Shown here: one piece after another, positions 23,398 through 31,824 of the stretch
How positions within the stretch are numbered: the first letter of the stretch is position 1
Layout: each line of letters opens with the position of its first letter
From: an uncultured Alphaproteobacteria bacterium
GTDB lineage: Bacteria > Pseudomonadota > Alphaproteobacteria > RF32 > CAG-239
Direction: 5' to 3'
DNA length: 32,481 nt
Assembly (NCBI GenBank): GCA_949282205.1
Contig: CASDOS010000007.1
Location: 1 to 32,481 of the forward strand
Notes under the pieces: model-generated
The model's input: the letters and a program-made list of their open reading frames with translations, nothing else
The model's database searches: none
What the model was told of the DNA's origin: nothing
Made by a program: the position numbers and the translations under genes

Positions 23398-26300
23398 ATG
23401 AGTAAAAAACTGATATTGATTACAGTTACTTTATTAAGTATACTGTACTCCGGGAGCGCAATGGCTAAGGTTTGCCGACTCGGGGACACTAGTTGTGATA
23501 CTAACGGTTTTTATGGAGTCGGAGAGGGAGATTGCGATTCTTCTTACAAAACATGCTCAAATCCGCGAGTGGGTGCGAGCTTTTGTTATGTCGACGGAGA
23601 AGCGAAGTATCAAGATGATGACTGTTGCGCGACTCTTGTTGCGAATGAAGGATATCAGAATTGCTCGATAGACGATGCTTTAGTTGGATATGGAAAATCA
23701 TGTAAAGGTGCCGCAGATAACATCACATACTGGCAATATTGCGGTTGCTCATATGGTTTCATCGAAGTTGATAGCTCGAATTCGACGCAGTATGAAGAAG
23801 AACTTAAAGATGGAAATAATGAAGTTATTAGGAATTTAGACGGAAAGTTGGTTCCTTATGATGCTCGTTGTGGATTTGATACAAAGCTATATGGTGGAAA
23901 ATGCCGATTTGCGCAATGTAACACAGACCGAAGATTTTTCTATGAAAATACGGGGTACCACTGTAAATATCGTGAAGAAACTCGCTGCGGCGGTTTTGGC
24001 TGTATGCAAGTATATGACTGTAATCATGATGAATTGAACACAGGCAAAGAGTATTACCGTAATGATAGTGCCCAGTTAGCAACAGGATGGGATAACTTTA
24101 TTCCGTACTTATCAGAAGACCAAATGTCAAACGAAAAAGATGCTAGCGGTACAATTCAATTAATAAAGACGCTGAATTCAACCGGAACAGGACTTGTCAC
24201 GGAAGATTACAATTTAACAAATAAAATAGTGTGTGCGTATGCACAATCCAATGGTACAGGTAACGATACAGGAAATGGATTAAATTGTAACGATGTTCCT
24301 AACTTCTGTTATTTATGGACAGGCTGTAATAATGTTCGTAAATGGTATGGAAACCATGTAAATGAGGGTGTTTTATACGACAGTGAAGAAGCATATTTAA
24401 AATGGATGGATATAGTTGAGAATCAAAGCGGCTATAATTACAACGCAAATTATGCAAAGAATAATCCATATCATGATGCTTTCTATGCGGACATAAACCC
24501 TGGGTACGGTGTATATACCAAAACAGGAAACACATACAACGCTGTAAATAATTCTTCGTGTATTAGAGGTGTGGGTTGTAGAATTACAAGTGCAAACAAT
24601 GGATGTACATATATTACAACGAACTGCCACCAAGATGATGCGCAACACCAATGTTGGAAAAAGATTTCATGTAGTGAAGAAAACCGTTTTTACAGTTCAT
24701 TCATTAATGCGACCAATGTAGACAACAGAACAGGTAAGCAAGAATTATATCTAAGTTCTTTAAATGCGCCATATTGGGATAGTTTTTATACAGGGTTGCA
24801 AGATAAAGAAATATATCCTGCATGTTTATATGAAATTAACGAATGTAACGATGCTTCAGGATGCTATAAGAAAATAGGGTGCGATACAGGTTTCGAAGAT
24901 ATAAGAGATCACGAAGAGATTGAGAATGACTGGTATCCATGGTTTGGAGATATCCGAGCATTATGTAACGATGCAACAAGATGCTATAGAGCGACATCAT
25001 GCGAAGCGAGTGTGGGTGCGTACAGTTCTCGTCCAAACACTTCATTCTTTGTCACGATTAGCTCAACAGCAACAGGTTTAACATGTTTCCGCGGTCAGGA
25101 ATGTCTGCTACCGGTGGGTTCATATACATCTGTACCGAATACATCGTTCTTTGTAACAATACGTTCATTTGCATCAGGTAGTACTTGTTATCGCGGACAA
25201 AATTGTTACATTGCCGGTGGTTCATATAGTTCTTCGCCAAATACGCAATGGTTCTATGTTGAAAAATCTATATCATCAGGAAGTACCTGTTATCGAGGAC
25301 AAGGGTGTAAAGATTTAAATAATGGTGCATATAGTTCAGTACCGAATACAAGTTTCTTCTATACAATTAATTCCTTTGCATCAGGATCAGGGTGTTACCG
25401 AGGTTCAAGTTGCAACATAGCGGCTGGTGCATACAGTTCAACACCGAACACAAGTTTCTTTATAACGATTAAGTCATCGGCAACAGGTTCGACAGCGTAT
25501 CGAGGAGAAAAATCACATATTGCGGCTGGTGCATATAGTTCAACACCAAATACAAGTTTCTTCTATACAATTAAATCGCTGGCATCGGGTTCAACATCAT
25601 ACCGCGGACAAAATTCGCATACGGCTGCTGGTGCATATAGTTCAACACCGAACACAAGTTTCTTTGTAACAATTAAATCATTAGCATCTGGTTCGACAGC
25701 ATACCGTGGAGAAAAATCGCATATTGCGGCTGGTGCATATAGCTCAATGCCAAATACGAGTTTCTTTATAACGATTAAATCATTATCGTCTGGTTCAACA
25801 TCATATCGTGGAGAAAAATCGCATATTGCAGCCGGTGCATACAGTTCAGTACCGAATACAAGTTTCTTCTATACAATTAAATCGCTGGCATCGGGTTCAA
25901 CATCATACCGCGGACAAAATTCGCATACGGCTGCTGGTGCATATAGTTCAACACCAAATACATCGTTCTTTATAACGATTAAATCATTATCCTCTGGTTC
26001 GACATCATATCGTGGAGAAAAATCGCATATTGCGGCCGGTGCATACAGTTCAACACCAAATACATTATACTTTATAACAATTAAGTCATTATCATCAGGT
26101 TCGATTTCATACCGTGCTGAACGAGCAAATCCGAGTGGCGCTTACACATCACGTCCAAACACGTCATTCTTCTTGGTTGGAGGCTCTTTAGGTTCAGGAT
26201 CAACAGCATACCGTGGTTCTAGTGTACACATTGCGGCCGGTGCATATAGTTCAACACCAAATACATCGTTCTTTATAACGATTAAGTCATTAGCATCCGG

Positions 26301-29121
26301 TTCGACGTCATATCGTGGTGAAAAATCGCATATTGCGGCCGGAGCATATAGTTCAACACCGAACACAAGTTTCTTCTATGTCATTAAGTCCTTAGCATCA
26401 GGTTCGACATCATACCGTGGACAAAATTCGCATACGGCGGCTGGTGCATATAGTTCGACACCTAACACATCGTTCTTTATAACGATTAAGTCATTGGCAT
26501 CTGGATCGACAGCATATCGCGGTCAAAAAGTAAATACCGCGGCCGGTGCGTACACCTCCACACCGAATCCGACATACTTTGTTGTACACAAGTCATTAGC
26601 ATCAGGAAGTACATGCTATCGCGGTGCAAAATGTGCAAGTACTTCTGCAGTAGTAACAAACACGAGCTTCTTTATAACAACAAAATCAATTGCGTCAGGT
26701 TCGACATGCTACAGAGCTCAAGGAGGATGTCGTTTCAATGCCGGTGTATACTCATCTACTCCGAACACAGCATTCTTCAACGTCTTAAAATCAACGAATG
26801 CAAGTTCTGACTCGACCTGTTATCGTGGCGGAAGTTGTGCAACAACAAGAGGCTCATATTCTTCTAAACCGAACACAAGTTTCTTCAATACGGTACATTC
26901 ATATGCAAGTGGTTCGACCTGTTACAGAGGTATCAGCTGTCGCACGAATGCCGGCGCATATACATTTAGCTTGAATACAACATTCTTTAAGGTAATATCA
27001 TCTGGTGCATCAGGGAGCAAATGTTTCCGAGTACAAGGATGTAATTGTTCACATCCGAACGTTCCGAATACAAGTTTCTTCAATACTTCGTATTCAATAG
27101 GTTCAGGTAGTAAATGTTTCAGAGGCGAAGGATGTCGTACAAATGCTGGTGCATATAGTTTCAGTCCGAATACAAATTTCTTTAGCACTGTATCATCAAC
27201 AGTAAACTGTACAGAAAGATGTTATCGCGCAACAGGATGTGCAAAGAGCAATGGTGCATACGCAAGCACTCCGAATACAAACTTCTTCCATACAGTCAGC
27301 TCGTATGCGAGTGGATCAAGATGTTTCCGCGCAACAGGGTGCGTATACACACCAAATCAGTATATATTCAATCGGGTAACTTCATATGGTACAGGATTAA
27401 CATGTTATCGTGCATCGACTTGCCGTGCTAATACAGTTGCAAACAGTAACAAGCCTAATACGACATATTTCTATACCTCAAATAGTACCTCAAATGGTGT
27501 AACATGCCCTTATGCGACAGGTGCAAAGTGTACGAAAGATTATCCTACACAGTTTAATTATACAAATGTTTCAACAGACGTAACAGCAAGTGGAAATACT
27601 ATAAACGCTTACTATCCAAGTGGGTGCAACAGTAGTAATGACTGGTTGAGCTCTGGTAGTAGGGACACGACGAACTTTAACTACACATCAGACAGTACTT
27701 CAGGATGTGGGCATAGCCAAACTTGCTATCGTGCAACAAGCTGTGGAGTACAGGATGGATACACATCAAACTGCAAATCTCCATATTTTGGTAATACATC
27801 TGGGATAAGTGCCGGAACTCAAGGTAGCGCACAGAATTGTTGCACAAAAATACCATATACAGGGGATTGTTTCGTAAAAGATAGATATAAATATTACAAA
27901 TATAGTAGTTATGCATCATACACTTGTTGCGGTAGAAGTGCCTATGCAATAACCGGTTGTTCTGGCAAAGGGTCGTATAATAGCTCTTATGCAAACTACA
28001 CAATAGGTAGCTATCGGTATGGAGATGTCTTTGTAGAACATACAACCAAGGGTGAAGGAATAGCTTGCAGTAGCTATGCTGCCAGTGCTAATAGCAACAG
28101 TGTAGGATGTTACATTGGTTGCAGTTGTAATACAAGTAATGGCTGGTATTCATCTTGTTCTGCCACTGGTGGAACAGAATGTAAATCCGTGACAGATACC
28201 CGATATACCGGAGTAAATTCAATGTCTGCGAGTGGTATAGATAGCATAACTTCTCTTAATGCGGGAGGCGTTCAGACGCAATCTGCTAATGGTGAAATTC
28301 AGATTTCATCATTAAGTGGTGGTGTTTCTACTATGAGCAGTGGTAGTGCTACAAAGTGCTATAAAAAGAAATCATGCACAGAGGGCGGTTATTATAGTTC
28401 AGAACCTGATGGTTATACTTGTGAGCCCTTTGGTTATAATGGCTATACTTGTTATAAAAACTGTATAGAAGGATGTCCTGAAGGTTATTATGACGATAGA
28501 AAACCAAGCTCTACATATTTTAATTACACAACAAAAGGTTCTTGTTACAAGGTCACAAGTTGTAAAGATGGATACTATAGTGGAAACACTTCAGCGTTTT
28601 TTACAAGAGAAGAAGGCGATACATATCATGGGTATACATGTCAAAAACAGAAATGTTCAACGGGATATACTCAATCATCAACTTCAACAGGATGTACAAA
28701 TGCTCAGTATAATGGTAGATTTTACTGTTGTGAAGCAGGATATTTTACCTTTAAGGTTGCAGCTGGCTCAGGATGCGGAACAAATGTTGTAAATGGGGTA
28801 GTTCGGGATGCTGATGGAACATGGTACAATACCGACTATGTAAGTGCTGGCTCTACAGTTACAGCGACAACACAAGGTAAACCTGGAACAGTCAAAATAG
28901 GTATTTGCGTGGTAAGACCTTCAAATTATAGGATACCGTATTCTACCCTATATAAAAATAGTGAAGGATATTCTTTATTCTGTTACTCTGATTCACCTTC
29001 AAGTAATAATTCTAGCTGCAAAAAGACAGAAGAAACATCTACCGGATGTTCTTATATTACAGCCACATTTGAAGCAGGAGTTACTTATATCTTGAAAGCA
29101 AGTAGCTGTAGAACAGATTAG
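23398..29121 (+). CDS. Giant cysteine-rich secreted repeat protein (surface or adhesin-like)
   Basis: This 1907-residue exported protein belongs to no family recognised here. The signal peptide is residues 1-23 (KKLILITVTLLSILYSGSAMA; mature start near KVCRLG). Residues ~24-528 are Cys-rich with loosely repeated CYxxxxC segments and many Tyr and Asn. Residues ~529-1378 are about 25 tandem units of roughly 34 residues, consensus GSTCYRGxxC...GAYSSTPNTSFF.TIKSLAS. Units 6-16 lack the paired Cys. Residues ~1379-1610 are Cys/Ser/Tyr-rich. A Cys-free Gly/Ser linker (SSLSGGVSTMSSGS) follows, then EGF-like CYKKxxC...GYY modules and a terminal Cys-containing beta domain from about 1780. ATG 23398 was chosen over GTG 23395, because AGTAGG is then 6 nt away. 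A related protein is encoded at the window's right edge. Extensive disulfide bonding and a surface location are inferred. Confidence 0.85.
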   Translation: MSKKLILITVTLLSILYSGSAMAKVCRLGDTSCDTNGFYGVGEGDCDSSYKTCSNPRVGASFCYVDGEAKYQDDDCCATLVANEGYQNCSIDDALVGYGKSCKGAADNITYWQYCGCSYGFIEVDSSNSTQYEEELKDGNNEVIRNLDGKLVPYDARCGFDTKLYGGKCRFAQCNTDRRFFYENTGYHCKYREETRCGGFGCMQVYDCNHDELNTGKEYYRNDSAQLATGWDNFIPYLSEDQMSNEKDASGTIQLIKTLNSTGTGLVTEDYNLTNKIVCAYAQSNGTGNDTGNGLNCNDVPNFCYLWTGCNNVRKWYGNHVNEGVLYDSEEAYLKWMDIVENQSGYNYNANYAKNNPYHDAFYADINPGYGVYTKTGNTYNAVNNSSCIRGVGCRITSANNGCTYITTNCHQDDAQHQCWKKISCSEENRFYSSFINATNVDNRTGKQELYLSSLNAPYWDSFYTGLQDKEIYPACLYEINECNDASGCYKKIGCDTGFEDIRDHEEIENDWYPWFGDIRALCNDATRCYRATSCEASVGAYSSRPNTSFFVTISSTATGLTCFRGQECLLPVGSYTSVPNTSFFVTIRSFASGSTCYRGQNCYIAGGSYSSSPNTQWFYVEKSISSGSTCYRGQGCKDLNNGAYSSVPNTSFFYTINSFASGSGCYRGSSCNIAAGAYSSTPNTSFFITIKSSATGSTAYRGEKSHIAAGAYSSTPNTSFFYTIKSLASGSTSYRGQNSHTAAGAYSSTPNTSFFVTIKSLASGSTAYRGEKSHIAAGAYSSMPNTSFFITIKSLSSGSTSYRGEKSHIAAGAYSSVPNTSFFYTIKSLASGSTSYRGQNSHTAAGAYSSTPNTSFFITIKSLSSGSTSYRGEKSHIAAGAYSSTPNTLYFITIKSLSSGSISYRAERANPSGAYTSRPNTSFFLVGGSLGSGSTAYRGSSVHIAAGAYSSTPNTSFFITIKSLASGSTSYRGEKSHIAAGAYSSTPNTSFFYVIKSLASGSTSYRGQNSHTAAGAYSSTPNTSFFITIKSLASGSTAYRGQKVNTAAGAYTSTPNPTYFVVHKSLASGSTCYRGAKCASTSAVVTNTSFFITTKSIASGSTCYRAQGGCRFNAGVYSSTPNTAFFNVLKSTNASSDSTCYRGGSCATTRGSYSSKPNTSFFNTVHSYASGSTCYRGISCRTNAGAYTFSLNTTFFKVISSGASGSKCFRVQGCNCSHPNVPNTSFFNTSYSIGSGSKCFRGEGCRTNAGAYSFSPNTNFFSTVSSTVNCTERCYRATGCAKSNGAYASTPNTNFFHTVSSYASGSRCFRATGCVYTPNQYIFNRVTSYGTGLTCYRASTCRANTVANSNKPNTTYFYTSNSTSNGVTCPYATGAKCTKDYPTQFNYTNVSTDVTASGNTINAYYPSGCNSSNDWLSSGSRDTTNFNYTSDSTSGCGHSQTCYRATSCGVQDGYTSNCKSPYFGNTSGISAGTQGSAQNCCTKIPYTGDCFVKDRYKYYKYSSYASYTCCGRSAYAITGCSGKGSYNSSYANYTIGSYRYGDVFVEHTTKGEGIACSSYAASANSNSVGCYIGCSCNTSNGWYSSCSATGGTECKSVTDTRYTGVNSMSASGIDSITSLNAGGVQTQSANGEIQISSLSGGVSTMSSGSATKCYKKKSCTEGGYYSSEPDGYTCEPFGYNGYTCYKNCIEGCPEGYYDDRKPSSTYFNYTTKGSCYKVTSCKDGYYSGNTSAFFTREEGDTYHGYTCQKQKCSTGYTQSSTSTGCTNAQYNGRFYCCEAGYFTFKVAAGSGCGTNVVNGVVRDADGTWYNTDYVSAGSTVTATTQGKPGTVKIGICVVRPSNYRIPYSTLYKNSEGYSLFCYSDSPSSNNSSCKKTEETSTGCSYITATFEAGVTYILKASSCRTD
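24982..27530 (+). repeat. ~102-bp tandem coding repeat array (about 25 units)
   Basis: Counting from the first CYRATSC codon, about 25 units of mostly 102 bp (range about 81-111) can be laid out. Units 1-5 and 17-25 have diverged and carry the C(Y/F)R...C cysteine pair. Units 6-16 (25495-26613) are close copies in which the cysteine codons are Ser/Ala or other codons. Within this block longer blocks repeat: 25549-25649 recurs at 25855-25955 with no visible difference, 306 bp (three units) apart. Repeats of this size and identity are prone to unit gain and loss by slippage or recombination. Confidence 0.9.
28304..28340 (+). repeat. 37-nt segment with a near-identical inverted partner at 32435-32471
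   Basis: It encodes ISSLSGGVSTMSS in the giant protein. The reverse complement of 32435-32471 is the same except for one base (TCTACT versus TCTACC before ATGAGCAG). Silent positions match too, so this is recent common origin or conversion rather than protein-level selection alone. Confidence 0.85.
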
Positions 29122-29136
29122 ATGAACACTTTACCG

Positions 29137-29178
29137 AACAAGCCGTTAATACCTAACTTTATTAATGGCTTGTTTTTT
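29137..29178 (+). terminator. Terminator of the giant repeat protein gene
   Basis: AACAAGCCGTTAATA (29137-29151) pairs over 15 positions, with one G-T wobble, with TATTAATGGCTTGTT (29160-29174) around an 8-nt loop; the T-run TTTTTT extends to 29178. It starts 15 bp after the stop codon. Confidence 0.9.
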
Positions 29179-29580
29179 CTTTAGTATTTGTTCTGTTTAA
29201 ATAATCAACTAAAAGTGAATTTATGTATGAAATTTCATAAAAACACATATAGATGTTAAGTTTTGACTAAGAATGCTTGTTGGGCATCTTCTCTACTTAT
29301 TTGTATGATTCAATAATCTTTGTCTATAATCAAGTTCTGAGAAAAAGTAGATTGTTGTCTGTTCCATATAAAAAAACTAAAAATTGACAAAAAGTTAATA
29401 ATAATTCTTGATTATTAAATAAGTTATGATAATATGACAGCGTTTTCGTACTTATTTTGTCTCGAGAATTATGATTTTTATAATTTGTGGAGGTTTAATC
29501 ATGTCACTATCGTTAAGATAGGTGTGCGAGAACACATTGCACTTTTGAAATCTAAAGTTAAACTCTAAATCCTTTAATTT
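29179..29580 (+). promoter_or_regulatory. Leader and promoter region of the lipoprotein gene, with a 6-codon ORF
   Basis: This 402-bp interval has no gene of normal size. A sigma-70-like promoter is TTGATT (29408-29413) with TAATAT (29430-29435), 16 bp apart, implying a leader of about 140 nt. In that leader GGAGG (29489-29493) precedes ATG at 29501 by 7 nt, which opens only a 6-codon frame (MSLSLR, stop at 29519-29521). The lipoprotein ATG at 29581 has no Shine-Dalgarno. The minimal ORF could be a leader peptide or a decayed start; nothing in the sequence decides. No Bacteroidota-type -7 box (TAnnTTTG) of exact form was found; TATTTTG at 29454-29460 is one base short. Confidence 0.35.
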
Positions 29581-31734
29581 ATGAAAACTAGAAGTTTCGT
29601 TTGGCGTGCTGTATACATGTGTATGGCCGCTGTGATGGCATGTGTGTTAAACGTTAGTTGTAGTAGCGATGATCCGGTTCTTCCGGAGCCTACTCCCAAT
29701 CCAGATAATGGTGAGGTGGCGTTTGAAATTACTAATGACAGCGGAACAGGTACCGGTACAAGTACTTCTCCGGCTGAGGTCTCTAAGGGTGATACGCTTA
29801 ATATGGTTATTAGCCAGAAAAGCAGCTACACCGATTCTGATGGATCTGTATTCGAATGTGAGCCAAAAGCAACTATTGAGCTTTTCGCTAGACTCGATAC
29901 AGTATATGTGGATGATTTAACTAAATTAACTAATGTACAAGCGGAACCTGAAGTCCAGTCTTCTAAGAGTGGTCAGAATCCGGTTATTAACGAAATCACC
30001 CAGAAATTCTTGATTGGTGATCAGGACATCAATTTTGATTTGGCCTACGAAGTGTATAACTATACAACCGTCGATGGCAAAACAGTTGAGATGCCTTATG
30101 TGAAACTTAATCAAGCCGCTTTGGGTGGCTCCGGAACAACCGATGCCTCTGATCCGACAGCTCGTTCTGAAACAGTAATGAAATCTATTACGGTAAAACC
30201 TCTTCCTCAAACAAGAGCAAGTATTAGCGATACCACATGGTACGAGGTTAATGCTACCTTTAATCTTGAAATTGAGTGTATGAATGCTAAGACGGAAAAT
30301 AAGCAGAAATTGACTTTTTCCGTAACTTATTTAGGAGCGGTTACAACTGAAATAGAATTAGGTGAAGCTTCTGGCAAGCTGTCTACGACAATTGAAGCGT
30401 TGGACGGAACAAACAGTGTATCATCTCCGTATATTGTAAATCCTAAAGAACAAATGAGCTTGCTATTTAGACAAAATAGTAGCTATATTGACGCTTATGG
30501 AAACAAAATGGTATGCGAGCCTCAGGCAAGAATTAATCTTTTTGCTCAGTATGATACCGTTTATGTCAGTAAATTGGAAGAACTAGAGGTTACTCCTGCC
30601 AGTCAAGACTTTGTCTTTACGGAAAGTGGTGAAGATCCTGTTTTGTATTCTACCGTCCAATTGTTTAAGTTAGGCATACAGATGATTCAGTTGGATATGT
30701 CTTATGAAACCTATACAGCAATAGATGTTGAAAATAATGAAATCACTATGCCGTATTTGAAACAAAATGCGACAATGCCGGGAGCTGTTACGGTCAACGA
30801 AATCTCAACCGCAACCGGTGCAAAGGCTGATACGACATTCTATAATGTGAAATTCCCTATCACGTTGGAAACAGTTGATGTTGGTACACCAGATGAAAAT
30901 ATACAAACTATTGAATTAGTGGTATCATACATTGGTGCGATTGTAACATGGAAAGAAGAACCCGAACTTGTGAAAGTCGAATACCGAACCGGATATGTTT
31001 GGGAAGAAGCTCATGACAATTTACCGTTGCTGTATTATGCGCATGTTTTTCGTGACCGCTATTATAGCAACGGTGAAGTCATTACCGATACCTTTGTTGA
31101 TGCAGGACATCCGGCTGATGTAATTGCTAGTGTTAATACAAGGCTTGATGAGTATCCTAAAAATTATCCCTCAGAAGGAACTTATTTCTATGAAATAGAG
31201 AATAATCAACAAGATTATATTGAATATAAAGCAGGAGATGTTTTTGAAAATGACAGCGTACGGATTATACACTGTTCGGCAACGATTAGCGGTAATCCGG
31301 CAGATTCAAAAACTGATCTTCTTGATGGAGAAAGAAATGGAGTGCCCGGTGATTGGGATTCATATTTAGTCAGTAAATTATATGATAGTTCACTTAATCT
31401 AGAAACTGATTTACAGGTAAATACGCAATATCCTTCATCTTCTCGTGAAAGCGGGTGGTATTTTCAAAATCTTACCTATGGCAGCATTTTATACATCTTT
31501 CTTCCTAATGATATGAAGGATATCTTTACATCAGATTTGAACGTAAATCAATATGATCAATATTTATCTATTGATGGAAAGCGGATAGATTTTACCGAAT
31601 ATTATCCTGAACGTGAGAATAAATTTTCGACTGAAAGCATTAGTGGTGGTATCAGATACACTCACGAATGTATTGTAAAATTTATGGGACGAAATTTCTA
31701 TTCTTCGTGTGTGATGGATGTTACTCAGCGTTAA
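29581..31734 (+). CDS. Large lipoprotein of Bacteroidota type with a duplicated domain
   Basis: The 717-residue protein was not assigned to a named family. The N-terminus (RSFVWRAVYMCMAAVMACVLNVSC27SSDD) is a lipoprotein signal; Cys27 followed by Ser-Ser-Asp-Asp is the style of Bacteroidota surface-lipoprotein export signals. A Pro-rich tether follows (PVLPEPTPNPDNGE). Two homologous domains, about residues 45-256 and 257-455, share S-(S/Y)-x-D-x-x-G...(F/V)-x-CEP-(K/Q)-A-x-I-x-LFA-x-x-DTVYV near their starts and end in (F/V)SYxGA. Residues ~456-717 form a different C-terminal domain with no close relative recognised. There is no Shine-Dalgarno before ATG, unlike most neighbours. A Bacteroidota origin by transfer is inferred. 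Confidence 0.75.
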   Translation: MKTRSFVWRAVYMCMAAVMACVLNVSCSSDDPVLPEPTPNPDNGEVAFEITNDSGTGTGTSTSPAEVSKGDTLNMVISQKSSYTDSDGSVFECEPKATIELFARLDTVYVDDLTKLTNVQAEPEVQSSKSGQNPVINEITQKFLIGDQDINFDLAYEVYNYTTVDGKTVEMPYVKLNQAALGGSGTTDASDPTARSETVMKSITVKPLPQTRASISDTTWYEVNATFNLEIECMNAKTENKQKLTFSVTYLGAVTTEIELGEASGKLSTTIEALDGTNSVSSPYIVNPKEQMSLLFRQNSSYIDAYGNKMVCEPQARINLFAQYDTVYVSKLEELEVTPASQDFVFTESGEDPVLYSTVQLFKLGIQMIQLDMSYETYTAIDVENNEITMPYLKQNATMPGAVTVNEISTATGAKADTTFYNVKFPITLETVDVGTPDENIQTIELVVSYIGAIVTWKEEPELVKVEYRTGYVWEEAHDNLPLLYYAHVFRDRYYSNGEVITDTFVDAGHPADVIASVNTRLDEYPKNYPSEGTYFYEIENNQQDYIEYKAGDVFENDSVRIIHCSATISGNPADSKTDLLDGERNGVPGDWDSYLVSKLYDSSLNLETDLQVNTQYPSSSRESGWYFQNLTYGSILYIFLPNDMKDIFTSDLNVNQYDQYLSIDGKRIDFTEYYPERENKFSTESISGGIRYTHECIVKFMGRNFYSSCVMDVTQR

Positions 31735-31750
31735 CTTCTTGTACAAATTT

Positions 31751-31782
31751 AAGCCATTACCTGTAAAGGTAATGGCTTTTTT
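31751..31782 (+). terminator. Terminator of the lipoprotein gene
   Basis: AAGCCATTACC (31751-31761) pairs perfectly with GGTAATGGCTT (31768-31778) around a 6-nt loop and is followed by TTTT. It lies 16 bp after the stop codon and serves the + strand; the - strand lacks a T-run. Confidence 0.92.
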
Positions 31783-31824
31783 GTTATACGCCCACGTTTT
31801 ACATTACGCAAATTTGTATTATTG

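Noticed and set aside
23055..23489. 144-codon open frame on the minus strand
   Set aside because: It overlaps the end of mlaC, the promoter and the start of the giant gene, all well supported; it has no ribosome site or recognisable motif.
24299..24651. Several 60-120 codon open frames opposite the giant repeat gene
   Set aside because: They are low-complexity His/Tyr-rich antisense shadows produced by the biased codon use of the repeat gene.
24982..27530. Regular ~102-bp direct repeats considered as a CRISPR or satellite array
   Set aside because: The repeats stay in one open frame with period divisible by three and give a coherent Cys/Tyr/Ser-rich protein with a signal peptide, so they are coding repeats.
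29440..29465. Bacteroidota-type promoter (TTTG ... TAnnTTTG) for the lipoprotein gene
   Set aside because: The closest match, TATTTTG, is one base short and no properly spaced TTTG pair was convincing; the sigma-70-like pair at 29408-29435 is at least as good.
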